Shown: in pieces, positions 22,590-34,476 of the stretch | How positions within the stretch are numbered: position 1 is the stretch's first letter | How the letters are laid out: the number at the start of each line of letters is the position of its first letter | From: Hortaea werneckii | Taxonomy: Eukaryota; Ascomycota; Dothideomycetes; Mycosphaerellales; Teratosphaeriaceae | Direction: 5' to 3' | Length of the DNA: 64,000 nt | Assembly (NCBI GenBank): GCA_037044905.1 | Contig: JBAOKB010000154.1 | Coordinates: 248,001 to 312,000 of the forward strand | Notes under the pieces: generated by a model | The model's input: the letters and a program-made list of their open reading frames with translations, nothing else | What the model was told of the DNA's origin: nothing | Databases searched by the model: none | Translations under genes and position numbers: made by a program

Positions 22590-23814
22590 ATGGCATTGTC
22601 AGTAAGGAGCCGTTGTGTTTCCACGAATCGACTACTCGCTTTGACCTTTCTCCTAGGTCTGCTGGCATTCTCAGCCTACTGTATGCTCAGCTCGGTCACA
22701 TTGCATATTGAAACATGGAACGGAAATATTGCTCGCTCAAATGCGGAGACTCCGGCCGGTCTTGCCTACGCAGGTCTTCGAAAAGCCATTAACATCCGCG
22801 GCGACAATGCCACCGAAGCAGCCTCCGGCAGGTATAAGTCCGCGGTAGAAAAGGGCAGACTCCTGTACACGCATTTACAGTGTGCAGACGTTCAAAGCCA
22901 CTACCAATGGACTGATCTTGAACGGTATGGGTGGACCGCTGACAGACGTAAGCAACCGCGCGGGATACCCTCCGACATACAGACGCCACTCCTTTCTGAT
23001 CCTGGTGATGTCGTGGGCGGGCTCGGATGTCCAAGAATTGAAGCCCACGATCCCATCGAGCCAAAGGATGTCGAATGGGACCATCTACGTGAATCCACAG
23101 TGGAAGGCAAGCATTACAACGTAAGTTTTCGAATCCTCTCAATTATTTTTCAATTATTGTCAGACTGACGTAGGAATATAGCCTACCGACGCCTGGTACA
23201 AAGGCATCTACTACCCAAAGCACGGCGTGCTCATTGTCAGTAATGCGCGAAGCCCTCGTTATGCTGTCGAACAGAAGAAGCGGATCGATGAATGGGAGGG
23301 CGGCGAACTTGTGCCCTAGGGTTGTTGTCGGATGTCATGTTCCTCGAATATGAGCACCTGTGCAAGACTGCAGTGCCTCCTCTGCAAGTCAGAGACCTTC
23401 GGTACATGTTCCGATCACAGATCGTCAACAAGGAAACGAGAGAAGTTATATTCGAGGTTTGAAGCGGCGTGGTGTGGTCAACGGTCCGGTGCCATGGCCT
23501 GGCACCGCCTTCGAGTTTCCTTCTGAGGAGGCACTGGCACTGTTGTCGACACCGAATGGAAGAGGTGCGGCGTGGATACTCATCAGTCATAGGGCTGAGC
23601 TGGGTTGGAAAACGATCAAAGTACTACTCCTTGCTGCATTGCTGCTGATTTGATGAACTACAGGCTAATGAGAATCTAGCAAATAACGGTCTTCGACAAC
23701 TTACTCAGTGCAAGCGAGCGATCTGTCTTCAAAGAGTGGTCGCATCCGAGTATGTTGATTGAATTTGAGGACTCTAAGGCTCCTCAGCAGGACGAGCCAG
23801 GCGCCGGCAAATAA
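22590..23814 (+). CDS. Fungal membrane-anchored protein of unknown function
   Basis: I do not recognise the family. Exons 22590-23120, 23182-23620 and 23680-23814 with consistent phases give about 368 residues. An N-terminal hydrophobic anchor (LLALTFLLGLLAFSAYCML, about residues 15-33) suggests a type II membrane or signal-anchor protein with the remainder in the lumen or outside. The body is globular with motifs such as WYKGIYYPKHGVLIV, LSDVMFLEYEHLC and GRGAAWILISHRAELGWK. Two single-base deletions are needed to keep it open: near 23319 (GTGCCCTAGGG, otherwise a stop after ELVP) and near 23458 (GAGGTTTGAAG, otherwise a stop after IFEV). With both, the length is an exact multiple of three. 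The last exon encodes an acidic tail. Confidence 0.6.
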
Positions 23815-24716
23815 GAGCAGTAGGGTTATTGCCGCACGCCTTGAAAGGTTCCCGGCTGCTGTTCAGGCCCGGTTCAAACAAGAGAAGCAGGTCTTTAGAT
23901 TGGCTACCCATGGTGACGATATTTAAGCAAAATGAAATTTGCAAGCAATATTTCAACACGAACAACGTGTATCACAGCATCCCATCTCTGGTGATCATGC
24001 GTGCAATTTTACTTTTGTCAGACAATGATAGTGGCTCTGGCTTTGGGAAAGCACCTCACTGATGAATGCGTGCGCCGTTGAACAAATTTTTTTGCTGACC
24101 GTGGTAGGAAATACCGTCCAAAATTCCTGTAAGAATCGCGAAGTCCATAATATCTCATTGCTATAGACCGAGCATTGCTAACAGAAGGTACAATGTAGCA
24201 GGGTAGAAAGCAGAAAATCCAACGGAGATTTTGGCTGTAGCTAGCAGAAGGTATTGCCAGTTTGCCAGGACAAGCAATCATCCTTATATCTTGAAATGGA
24301 CATATTGCAGCTGTCATGCAAGCCCTTCTTCGTGATGATCTCGGAATGCTAACGTCAAAGTAATACGGCACCGGCCTCAACTGAGATGAAGTAGGGGCCT
24401 GGTGTCCAGTCGAAAACGAAAAGCCTTGGAACGATTACAACACCAAATGGAATTACAACTGTTGGCACCATCGCCATTGCCATTTAGCCAGGAACGTGTA
24501 TCCTTCTATAGTATACTATTCTACATTATATCGTTCTACTTTTACATTCTCGTTGTCTGTGAGTTATGAACAGTCAAACTGTTCAGTTCTGTATACCTGT
24601 AGCCACAATGCACACACCATCAAAGCCCATTAACAATGAGCATGGACGAAAGTGAGCGGTGAAAGCCATGCATTATATGTAGTCATCGTTGGTCTTCCCG
24701 CCCGATCGCGGCCTGT
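23815..24716. other. Convergent intergenic spacer with dispersed repeat
   Basis: About 900 bases between the 3' ends of the unknown membrane protein and the aquaporin. It carries copy B of the dispersed element and an AT-rich stretch at about 24500-24560. No coding sequence was recognised. Confidence 0.5.
24127..24218. repeat. Dispersed ~90-base element, copy B
   Basis: Matches 6065-6158 in the same orientation: TAAGAATCGCG at 24130, CATTGCTATAG at 24156, CATTGCTAAC at 24173, then GAAGG, CAAT and GTAGC. Like copy A it lies between two convergent genes. Confidence 0.7.
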
Positions 24717-25867
24717 TCAAGGGGAGTCTCTGCCAGTGTATAGGAAGGCATCGTAGACAAACCCTCCAACGGTCCCGCCACAGATCGAAGCACCCCACGG
24801 AGCCCACAGCCAATACAGGCGGTCATGCAGCCATACATCCTTGCCGTACCCAATGAGCGAGAGTGCAATACGCGGTCCAGTGTCTCTCGCGCCGTTGATC
24901 GCATATCCAGTGTTGACTCCAAGTGCGGAACCGATGCCAAGCAGAGCAAGAAACAAGGCGAACGGCATTGTGCCTCGGGGAGGCGCAAGGTTGGCCTTGT
25001 CCGAAACTGCAAAGACAATCATGACCAGGATGGCAGAGGCAAGGAACTCGGTATAGAAGGCGCTGATGTATGGCAGGCCAGCAGCTGGCAGAGTGAAGAA
25101 CAGGCCAGCCGTGGCATGGGGCCCAACAACAGTGCGGACGTCATCGCCTCCCTCATACAAGGAGATGGAATGCGTGTAGTTGGCGTAGACAAGGAACGTC
25201 GCCAACATGGCTCCGAGCACCTGAGATATGATGAAGCTGGGAACCTTGCGGGCGGGGAAGCCACGGAAAAGGGCAAGAACTATGGTGATGGTCGGGTTGC
25301 AGTGTCCACCAGACACGCCACCGGCAACCCACACCGCCATGGCGACACCGACGGCCCAGGTGAAGCGGCATTGCAGGTAATCTCCATAAGTGAAGTCGTG
25401 ACTTGAGCTGGCTGGCCGATTGTGAAGAGCAACCTGGGCCTCGACAGCGGGACCAAAGATTAGGATCATGAAAGTGCCAAAGAATTCACTGGAGCGCTAT
25501 CAGTCGCCGGTCGCTACTGAGGGATCATGCTGTCGTGCGGGACCAAGTTGACATACGCAAACTCCTCGCGCCAGTTATGGCGGATCTGAGCCCAAGTGTT
25601 TGGCTCCTCATCAGACAAGGCCCAGTTCGTGTTATGGAGCCGGGTCTCCTGTTCCGCTGGGACGGCGGTGGCAGGCAGTACGGGCTCGACCTCGTCATGT
25701 CTAGGATGCACATCACGCGTGCTGCTCCGCCTGAGGCGCGGCGAGGCGAATGAAGAGCGGGAGCCACTTCGCCATGAAGACCTGACGTTGCTGTTTCGCC
25801 GTCTCTCTCCTGTGCTGCTGTTGTTCTGAGGGAGGAGGGGCGTCGTGCTGTCGTCTCCGGTAGCCAT
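24717..25867 (-). CDS. Aquaporin/aquaglyceroporin with altered NPA boxes
   Basis: A MIP-family channel for water or small solutes such as glycerol. Exons 25557-25867 and 24717-25488, across a 68-base intron (GTATGT...CTCCAG), give 360 residues; splicing restores WREEFAEFFGTFMILIFG, the usual start of helix 1. About 100 polar, Ser/Arg-rich cytosolic residues come first, with LLPQ near the start. Six hydrophobic segments follow. The two half-helix boxes are not canonical: GGHCNPT in loop B instead of NPA, and NGARDTGPR in loop E instead of NPARD. The selectivity-filter Arg after the second box is kept. A chance 29-base gap at the same junction looked like a frameshift until the upstream donor was found. 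Divergent from CCT2 with about 300 bases between starts. Confidence 0.88.
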
Positions 25868-26166
25868 TATTTTGTCACAGTGGGTAGATGTCGAATTATA
25901 CCTAAGGTAGGTACCTGCTATGTAATAATCTATATGTTTGTGTAGGTAGGCTGCTATCTCGTCTGTACGTGCATGTGCAATTCGAGTCGCATGGCCCAAG
26001 CTTTCCCCTTCTGACAGCCAAATTTCTACCGCGTTCAGTCGCGTGAGGCGGAAACGGGATTGATCAGGCAAACACCCGAAGAAACATCGCCACGTCTTCA
26101 CCCATTGCTGCCGCCGAGAGCAATCGTACAGGAGTAGATTGCATGCAGTGGTAGCTTTAAGCAAAA
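25868..26166. promoter_or_regulatory. Divergent promoter, aquaporin / CCT2
   Basis: Just under 300 bases separate the two start codons. Short TAGGTA repeats occur at about 25900-25950. No known binding site was recognised. Confidence 0.45.
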
Positions 26167-27815
26167 ATGGTAGGCCCGCCCACCTCTTCCCACCTTACAG
26201 CATCACAACTAACAGCCCCGCCCAGTCCTTCGAAAACCCCACCCAGATCTTCGAGGAGGGCGCGATAGAAGAGAAGGGCGAGAATGCACGTCTTTCAGCG
26301 TTCGTCGGTGCCATCGCGGTCGGCGACCTGGTCAAGTCCACCCTCGGCCCCAAAGGCATGGACAAGATCCTGCAATCAGCATCGACGGGCCAGATTCTCG
26401 TGACGAACGACGGCGCAACGATCTTGAAGAGCATAGCACTCGACAACGCGGCGGCGAAGGTTCTAGTGAACATCTCAAAAGTTCAGGACGACGAAGTGGG
26501 TGATGGCACTACATCCGTAGCCGTACTGGCGGCCGAGCTGCTGAGGGAGGCCGAGCAGCTGGTGAATCAGAAGATCCACCCGCAAACCATCATCGAGGGA
26601 TTCCGGATAGCTTCGAGTGCGGCGCTCAAGGCGCTGGAAGAGCAAGCGGTGGACAACAGCAAGAACACCGACCGCTTCAGAGAGGACTTGGTGGCCATTG
26701 CGAGGACTACGCTGAGCTCCAAGGTGCTCTCCCAAGACAGGGATTACTTCGCCAACCTCGCTACGGACGCTGTGCTGCGCATGCAGGGCTCTACAGACCT
26801 GACACACATCCAAGTCATCAAGAAGCCGGGCGGCAAGCTGTCAGACTCCTACCTCGACCCTGGCTTCATCCTGGACAAGAAGTTTGGTGTGAACCAGCCT
26901 AAGCGGGTAGAGAACGCCAAGATCTTGGTTGCTAACACGAGTATGGACACGGACAAGGTCAAGATCTTCGGCGCGAGAGTCAAGGTGGAGAGCACGGGCA
27001 AATTGGCGGAGCTGGAGAAGGCAGAGCGCGAGAAGATGAAGAACAAGGTCGAACGGATAAAGGGCCACGGCATCAACTGCTTCGTCAACAGGCAGCTGAT
27101 CTACAACTGGCCTGAGCAGCTGTTCTCAGACGCTGGCATTTCGAGTATCGAACATGCGGACTTCGACGGTGTGGAGCGTCTGGCGCTGGTCACGGGCGCC
27201 GAGATCACGAGTACGTTCGACCACCCCGAGCACGTCAAGCTCGGCCACTGCGACCTCATCGAGGAGGTCATCATTGGCGAGGATAGCCTCATCAGATTCT
27301 CTGGCGTCGCTGCTGGCCGTGCTTGCACAATCGTGCTCCGAGGTGCGACAGAACAGCTGCTAGACGAGGCCGAGCGGTCGCTGCACGACGCCCTTGCCGT
27401 ACTTTCGCAGACCGTTGGCAGCCCGAAGGTCACCCTGGGCGGTGGTTGCGCAGAGATGGTCATGGCGAAGGCGGTTGATCAGGCGGCACAGAACGTGGCG
27501 GGCAAGAAGGCACTGGCTGTGGACAGCTTTGCGAAGGCACTGAGGCAACTGCCAACCATCCTTGCCGACAATGCCGGTCTCGATTCCTCGGACTTGGTGG
27601 CACGGTTACGGAAGGCCGTCTACGGTGGCATGAGCAATTCAGGATTGGACCTGATGACGCCTGGCGGCGGCATTACTGACATGCGCGAGCTGGGCGTGGT
27701 GGAAAGCTACAAGCTCAAGCGTGCGGTGGTCAGCTCCGCTAGCGAGGCTGCAGAGCTTCTGCTCCGGGTGGACAACATTATAAGAGCTGCGCCGAGGCAG
27801 CGACAGGCTATGTGA
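26167..27815 (+). CDS. CCT2: Chaperonin CCT subunit beta
   Basis: Subunit of the cytosolic TRiC/CCT ring that folds actin, tubulin and other proteins with ATP. The first exon is only the start codon (26167-26169, context CAAAAATGG), followed by a 56-base intron (GTAGGC...GCCCAG) and one long exon 26226-27815; the product is 530 residues beginning MSFENPTQIFEEGA, as expected for this subunit. An open frame also runs upstream to an ATG at 26139, but that would add a non-conserved leader. Chaperonin signatures are LGPKGMDKIL, LVTNDGATILKS and QDDEVGDGTTSVAVLAAELL (ATP binding), with GGGCAEMVMAK later. The frame is undamaged over 1.6 kb, in contrast to several neighbours. Confidence 0.95.
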
Positions 27816-28849
27816 GACAGCACCATTAGGTGAAGGCCGACGCATTTTAGCATGCATAACTAAGCGCTTGCCATGCATGGATGGTGTATGTACCCTAGAG
27901 TGATGGTATATGATGTACATGCTACTAGAGCCTCGCGAAAACACATTTCTGATATGTTTAACCTCAGGGGAGGATGAAAGAGCAACTCGCCGCGCAAGCT
28001 CAACTCCACTTACCTAAGAGCAACCAACCCGTGAAGCTTTCATACCTTATGTTTCACATCTTTTACATGTGCCCGTGTCTTGTCTGTCATATCTTTAGAA
28101 TCGCCAAGAACTTTTTTCACAACAGCACCAGCGCAGGTGCAACGGGCAAACAGTCTGCCGGCATAGTTAAACGTTCTATTACATGGACCGGCATAATTAG
28201 AGACGACCTGCAGGTCCTTGGTCCCGATCTGTCCATGCAATCTGGTCTTCCAAATGGCTATTATGAGCGTAATCCTTCATCATAGCAAAGGCATGCCTAC
28301 AAGCCATTCTTCGAGAATCGTGCGGAATGGTGTCAGCAGCTGACTGTTGACTTCACCACTTACAAAACATTGCGATACCGCCTCGAAACTCATCGAGGTA
28401 GCGTGGAATGTGCAAACAGCGCAAGGCTTGCAAAATCCATGAACAGGAAAGGGGAGATAACATCGGAGCGACTCATATGCACGCTTCTGTCGCCGTGAAA
28501 TGCGACAGTAAGCCTGTGGCTCCGACAGAGGTCATTCATGACGCACAAGAGCCTTGATGTCCTCGAAAACGAATGCGGATTCGACGTGCTGGAGCGTCGT
28601 AACGGGAGGCAAGCCAGGCTGGATGCCTCGATGGAGGATAGACTTCATATCCAGGCCTCTTGTCCAGCTCCGAGCTGTTTATCCAACCAGGTTCTCGGAG
28701 CTCATGTCGGAGTCAAGACCAAGAATTTATCATCTTACAGCGATATCGAGGAAGGGTTTTCGGTCCCGGCTCTGTGGATGTGAAGCGAAAGATGATCGCC
28801 ATGAAGAAGCAAGAAGCTTGCCTGATGCGATAAAGGCAAGGGAACGGGA

Positions 28850-29449
28850 CTAAGCAACGTTTGAAAGCGATCGACGGACTTTAGCGGTGGCGTAAAATGC
28901 GTACAATGGATCGAGGTTGGGAGCGTCGATGGATCGAAAGCGAAGCTCATGAAAAGCGTCCTCGGTTGCACACATTGATGCTTCGTCCAGCAGCGAGGGT
29001 TGGAGAGATGCTTCGACTACAAATCCGAGGAGCTGATAGTGGAGGCGGGTCAGAAAGCAGTAGGAGCGGGTCTTTACGCGATGCGCACCACCTATGGCCA
29101 AGAAGTAAATGCTAAGACATTCTCGATAGCTGGGCGGGGAGCTCAAGTTGCTGAGGGATATGCAGGTCGGGAGTGAAATTCGAAGCACACGAAACTGTGT
29201 TGCTGTGAGAACCCGCGTGGGCAAACTCAGATCGACCAGATTGGGGAGTCCGGTCCAAAAGGGCAAGATGTCGACTGCCCGGGTTTCCACAAGAGCACGA
29301 TCCCTTAGGATGATACCTCCGGAGGATACCTCTGAAAGCACTCCTGGCTGCGTACGGCAGGCCCAGTAAGTGCAAATCGAATCAATGAAAGCCCAGGACA
29401 CCAGTCTCCTTTTTTCAGAAGTGATAGGGATGAAAGAAATAAGGATCAC
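28850..29449 (-). CDS. Doubtful 199-residue open frame
   Basis: An uninterrupted frame with Met start in an otherwise empty stretch. The translation has leucine-rich passages such as GLPNLVDLSLPT that recall F-box or leucine-rich-repeat proteins, but no F-box, signal peptide or other motif is visible and I recognise no family. It could be a relic, a lineage-specific gene or chance. Confidence 0.2.
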   Translation of the reverse strand: MILISFIPITSEKRRLVSWAFIDSICTYWACRTQPGVLSEVSSGGIILRDRALVETRAVDILPFWTGLPNLVDLSLPTRVLTATQFRVLRISLPTCISLSNLSSPPSYRECLSIYFLAIGGAHRVKTRSYCFLTRLHYQLLGFVVEASLQPSLLDEASMCATEDAFHELRFRSIDAPNLDPLYAFYATAKVRRSLSNVA

Positions 29450-30320
29450 ATCCCACTATCTCCATCTGTAGGTATCGGGTCTCGCGGGTAATTTGCCTCT
29501 GGCCGCAACCGCTCAGGTTCGCTTCACGACTACAAGACGAACGACGGCCTGGGGCCTCCTGTCGAGGCCATACATAGCGTGAATGTAATTAGCCCCAACG
29601 GGGCAGAAAGGAGGCTACATTCGATTGAATCGAGCCCTGGAGGTCCAGAAGACAGTCGCAACCGTCGCTTCGATCGGCTGGCGAGCACTCCGCGGTGCAG
29701 CGCTGTCGCCTGTGTGGTGAACGACGCCAAAGAAAGGGTCTTTGGGGGAATAAATAATGGCCGCGGAGCTGGTTTCTAGTTGAGGCGTTGGGGCATTCCT
29801 GAACGGGAGCAGCCAGTCTCGATGCATCTGCCCCTGCTTGGCCCGGCCCCGGCTGTCGGAGCGGATAGGCCCGCGAGAATAACCCGATCGATCTGCAGTC
29901 AGCGAAATTAGACTTTGCCTCGTTTCTGCGCCAACAACGGCTCAACAACGGCGAGACTGCCGTTTCGAAAAGCGATCCCGCCACAGCCGAGGCAGTCGAA
30001 GAGGCAGTCGACCGAGTCAACTGGTTCCAGATGGGTCAACATGGGTCCCGCAACCACGGCTGTGTCTCGCCAGGTGGCGTGGAGCCGCACGCGAGCCCCG
30101 TGGTGTCCGCAGCTTTGCTTGCGCGGCTCGTTGGTCTACGCAAGAGTGTTGTCTGTGCGACATGTGGGCCAGGCCCGGATGTGGACTGTGTGGTCCCTGG
30201 AGCAATTGAATTGGAAACGGCTTGTGTGTCGCGGTCCAAGTACATATTCCTCTTCCTTCCACTGCTCTTCTCGCTCTTTCATTCCCCATCCACGACTTCA
30301 CACCACTTCGCTACACACCG

Positions 30321-30337
30321 TATAATAATAATAATAC
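30321..30337. repeat. ATA trinucleotide microsatellite
   Basis: Five or so ATA units in the leader, about 50 bases before the start codon at 30385. Confidence 0.6.
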
Positions 30338-30384
30338 CATTTCACCACAACCAAAAACTCCAAAACCAACACCACACGGTCAAA

Positions 30385-30669
30385 ATGCAGTTCACCACCA
30401 TCATCGCTCCATTCCTCGCCCTCGCGGCCGCTGCCTCTGCTCAGTATGTCTCCATATGATGGAAGCTTTCCAAGCATCGAACAGAACTCTGACAATCTAC
30501 AAGGTACAACGGCACCGCTCCATCTGGCACTGCCATGGGTACCGCCTCCGCCTCTGGCGCCGGCACTGGCTCCAACCCGACCACCAGCCCCATCGACAAC
30601 GGCGCCAACAACCTCGCCGGCTCCGCTCTCGGCCTCGTCATTGCTGGCGGTGTCGCCCTTGCTTTGTAA
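30385..30669 (+). CDS. Tiny GPI-anchored cell-wall protein
   Basis: Exons 30385-30443 and 30504-30669, across a 60-base intron (GTATGT...TACAAG), give 74 residues. A signal peptide (QFTTIIAPFLALAAAASA) is followed by a Gly/Thr/Ser/Ala-rich spacer with one Asn glycosylation site (YNGT), and a C-terminal GPI signal: small omega-site residues around NGANNLAGSA and the hydrophobic end LGLVIAGGVALAL. Nothing else is encoded, so it is a small wall or membrane mannoprotein-type structural protein. The leader is rich in C and A with CACCAC repeats, typical of well-expressed fungal genes. Function beyond the cell surface cannot be told. The two-exon model closes exactly in phase and both ends are typical. 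Confidence 0.8.
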
Positions 30670-32053
30670 AGATGCCGACCAACGATTCTTTAAAGCTTGA
30701 ACTTAGCGGGGGTCTAGGCGTTCCGGGGGCATGAGATACCATCATAATAGACAGGGCACAATAGACCCTAGGAGGAACGAATGTATCTACCTGTTGGCGA
30801 TTGCCACGGTACTTTTGCCCTCAGTGGCACTGATATGAAATGCACATGTTTCCTTTCCATCTTCCCCGCTTACGACAAGTCCAATCCTGAGTGGCCCTCC
30901 ATAGGGTAATCCTTGTCAGAGCTCCGGCGTGTCCGTTGCCTTTCAAATCATGACTCGTGTTGTTGGATTCGCTCCTCAACGGCAGAAGTTCCACTGTGGG
31001 GCTCCCCTACCAACGGTGCGACCGGATTACAGTCGGCAATCAGGGCAGGGGCGACGTCATTTCCGATTTCTTCCAACCATCATGATCTTCATGTCCAATG
31101 TCGAGCATTATATATGACGTTGACTCGTGCGATGTGGATTGGAATTATGCGATCAATCCGATTAACCGGTTGCGGTGATGGAAGGTGGATGACAGGTCGG
31201 GCTTTTGCCTCTTCAGACCCTGAGAGTGTTCACAAACGACTGCAATCGGTTCATATGTCGGCCTCAACACGGAATAATGAACGAGGACTTTCGCCAACCA
31301 CGGTGACTCGCTCGTGACTTCGGCACGCGATGTGCTGCCTTCTACGGACGCGCTTTGAGACCTATGCGGATTGTCACCCAGGAGGTGTGCACTTCTGACA
31401 AGACGCACCTCAAACGGAACAAGCGTGATTCTTCCTTTAGAAAACCATCTGGGCCAGTAGATGAGTCTGATGACAAGGTTTGACAGAGGGTTGACCGTGA
31501 CATTTGCTACCCGGTAGTCTCTGCAATGTTGTACATTTGTGTTGAAATTTGGTGAAGTGTGTGCTGCGACTGTACTACAGTGTTCCTAGAAGTACCTCTA
31601 AAGGTCAAGGTCTGGTAAAGTGTCATGATGAAGTGGTAAAATGCTCCCAATGAATCATATTTGGCGCAGGCTTGCCGTCTGCCGGGCTCTCCAGAAGTAA
31701 GCTATGCACGTCAAAGGCTGAAAAGGTTGACAGGGTTGGTGTAGATATGCTGGAGGCGTGCTCAAGGCGTGGCATTCTTGTTGCAGGTGGGCAGAGCACG
31801 GCACAGGCCGAAATTAGCGCGGGGCTGATATGGGCTGCCCCGCTGATAAGGATTCGCCTCCGCGAAAAAAGTTGGTGGAGAGAGGAAGTGCAGTTCAGGT
31901 TGGGTGGCATTGACTGTATGACTGACTAGTCAGGCAATCCTGATTACTGCCGTCTACACCCACTGTTCGTATCCTCCTTACTCGCCAATCCATACACCAT
32001 CACCACACACACTCCTCCCCCTCCTCCCCAACCTTCGGCACATCACCGACAAT
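30670..32053. other. Intergenic, no gene seen
   Basis: About 1.4 kb with only short chance frames. The last 75 bases are C/T-rich and form the ATIC promoter and leader. Confidence 0.45.
31974..32049 (+). promoter_or_regulatory. Pyrimidine-rich leader of the ATIC gene
   Basis: Strongly C/T-rich tract (CTCCTCCCCCTCCTCCCC core) directly upstream of the start codon. Such CT tracts are common just before transcription starts in filamentous fungi. Confidence 0.4.
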
Positions 32054-33849
32054 ATGGCGTCCGATCAACCGCAGAAAATCGCCATCCTCTCCGTCTACGA
32101 CAAGACCGGTCTGCTGGACCTGGCCAAGGGACTTGTCAAGCAGAACATCCGTCTGCTCGCCTCTGGTGGCACGTCCAAGCTGATCAGAGAAGCCGGCTTC
32201 CCCGTCGAGGATGTCTCCGCCATCACCAAGGCCCCGGAAATGCTCGCTGGCCGTGTCAAGACCCTCCACCCAGCCGTGCACGCCGGCATCCTTGCTCGGG
32301 ACCTTGCTTCGGACGAGAAGGACCTCGCTGAGCAGAACATCGACAAGGTAGACTATGTCATCTGCAACCTCTACCCTTTCAAGGACACCGTGGCCAAGAT
32401 CAACGTGACCATTCCTGAGGCCGTCGAGGAGATCGACATTGGCGGCGTGACTTTGATCAGAGCCGCCGCGAAGAACCACACCAGAGTCACCATCCTCAGT
32501 GACCCCAACGACTACCACGACTTCTTGCAAGAGTTGGAGAAGGGCGAAGTGCCCGATAAGAGCAAGCAGCTGTACGCACTCAAGGCTTTCACACACACCG
32601 CAGACTACGACAGTGCCATCTCCGACTTCTTCCGCAAGAAGTATGCCGGCGATGGTCTTCAGCAGCTGGCCCTGAGATACGGCACGAACCCGCACCAGAA
32701 GCCTGCATCGGCATACATGACGGACAGGCCGCTGCCATTCAAGGCGCTCAATGGCTCGCCAGGATATGTCAACCTACTTGATGCTCTCAACGCTTGGAAT
32801 CTGGTCAAGGAGCTGAGCGAGGCTCTCGACTTCCCTGCAGCAGCCTCATTCAAGCACGTTTCCCCAGCAGGTGCTGCCATTGGCGTGCCTCTCAGCGATG
32901 TCGAGAAGAAGGTCTACATGGTGGAGGACATTGAAGGCCTCGAATCATCTGGACTGGCCGCAAGCCTACGCTCGTGCCAGAGGTGCCGACCGCATGTCTA
33001 GCTTCGGCGATGTGATCGCTCTTTCACACGAAGTTGATGTCCCTACTGCCAAGATTATCAGCAAGGAGGTCAGCGATGGTGTTGTTGCGCCAGGATTCCA
33101 GCAGGAAGCTCTGGAGCTCCTGAGCAAGAAGAAGGGTGGCAAGTACCTCGTGCTCCAGATGGATAAGGCCTACACGCCTCCGGCGCAGGAGTCGCGCACC
33201 ATTTTCGGTGTGAACCTCACGCAGCACCGCAACGACGCCACGATCACGCCCCACAACACCTTCAATTCGATCATCGTGCCCAAGGAGTCAGCGCCGCTTC
33301 CTGAGTCCGCTCTCCGCGACATGACTGTTGCCACGATCGCCCTCAAGTTCACGCAGTCCAACTCCGTGTGCTACGCCCTCAATGGCCAGGTCATCGGCCT
33401 CGGTGCTGGCCAGCAATCCCGTATCCACTGCACACGTCTTGCGGGCGACAAGGCTGACAACTGGTGGATGCGCTTCCACAGCCGCGCCTTGAACGTGAAG
33501 TGGAGGAAGGGCGCTAAGCGCGCTGACAAGAGCAACGCGATTGACCTTCTGCTCAGGTATCGTGCAAGACAGTGGTCCCGAACGGGAGGACTGGGAGAAG
33601 AACTTTGAGGAAGCACCGCAGCCCTTTACCCAAGAGGAGCGCAAGGCGTGGTTGAGCAAGATGGGCGAGGTGGCTGTGAGCAGCGATGCCTTCTTCCCCT
33701 TCACTGACAACGTGTACCGCGTCGCCAGGAGTGGCGTGAAGTACATTGCTGCCCCTGTAGGCAGCCAGAACGACCAGGCATGCTTCGAAACGGCAGAGAA
33801 GCTGGGGATTACTTTCGTGGAGCAGCACGTCCGATTGTTCCATCACTAA
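32054..33849 (+). CDS. ADE17: Bifunctional AICAR formyltransferase / IMP cyclohydrolase
   Basis: Catalyses the last two steps of purine synthesis: formylation of AICAR and ring closure to IMP. The N-terminal cyclohydrolase (MGS-like) domain shows LLASGGTSKLI, GRVKTLHPAVHAGIL and ICNLYPF. The formyltransferase domain has LRYGTNPHQKPA, FKHVSPAGAA (the KH pair acts in catalysis), GADRMSSFGD and VGSQND near the end. There are no introns; the product is about 597 residues. The frame breaks near 32958 (extra base in CTGGCCGCAAG; family sequence continues QAYARARGADR) and near 33550 (one extra base or two missing in GACCTTCTGC, after KSNAID). Both sit inside unbroken conserved sequence. Because loss would give adenine auxotrophy, sequence error is the simpler explanation. 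Confidence 0.93.
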
Positions 33850-34476
33850 GCTTCTTACCTTGTGGTCGCTTTCAACATGACCGCGAGATAAGCTGGCCGG
33901 GCTGACGGCTAGCTCTACATTCCTGGCACGGCGTTGGTGGAGGGCGGGAGAAAAGTTAGGTTGGTCAAGCATTGAGATACCAGCTCCGAGCACAAATTCC
34001 ATTGAATAGATGAGAAATGAAAAAGTGACCATTTGATATCTTCCCGAAAGCTACAAAGAGAATTTGCAGGAAATATGTTTTGCGAGTCATATCGTTTATA
34101 CCATGTCACCTCTGACTTTGACCTCAAAATTGGCGGTACCGAGGTGGACATTTTCTGTATTGGACGTTTTGCACGTGACCCTTGTTGTCGCTCTGCTCTG
34201 CAGAGGGAGCTGCTTAGCCTTTGATCTGAAGCCCTCTGGTCGAACTAGACACGAGCGGACTGGCTTTCGTGGAAACGCCTCCAAAAGCAAGACAAGATGA
34301 CGCCCTACTGCTTGGCCTCGATCCTAACTTTTTGTGCCTTGATGGTGCTGATCAGGATCAATGTGATGGATCAATGTGAGCTCTCCCTTCAGTCTGCCAA
34401 AACCCACGTTGTTGCAACTCATCCACACCCGCTGCCGCGCTGGAAACTGTTGAAAGTCCGTTCAGGAGCCGATCAA
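33850..34476. other. Convergent intergenic spacer, ATIC / SEC53
   Basis: Holds two 3' regions. No gene or repeat seen. Confidence 0.45.

Larger units (their letters stand above)
27816..30384. other. Sparse 2.6-kb region
   Basis: No gene that I can name. It contains a 199-codon minus-strand frame (listed separately), a perfect 6-bp-stem hairpin at 28381-28398, and overlapping frames on both strands at 29.6-30.3 kb with no family features. The right end is the promoter and C/A-rich leader of a GPI-anchored protein gene, with an ATA microsatellite at 30321-30337. Confidence 0.45.

Noticed and set aside
25489..25517. Apparent frameshift or 29-base intron in the aquaporin
   Set aside because: A normal GTATGT donor at 25556 gives a 68-base intron and restores REEFAEFFGTF, so no break is needed.
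26139..26166. Upstream ATG extending CCT2
   Set aside because: It adds a non-conserved leader; the ATG at 26167 plus intron gives the family N-terminus with a better start context.
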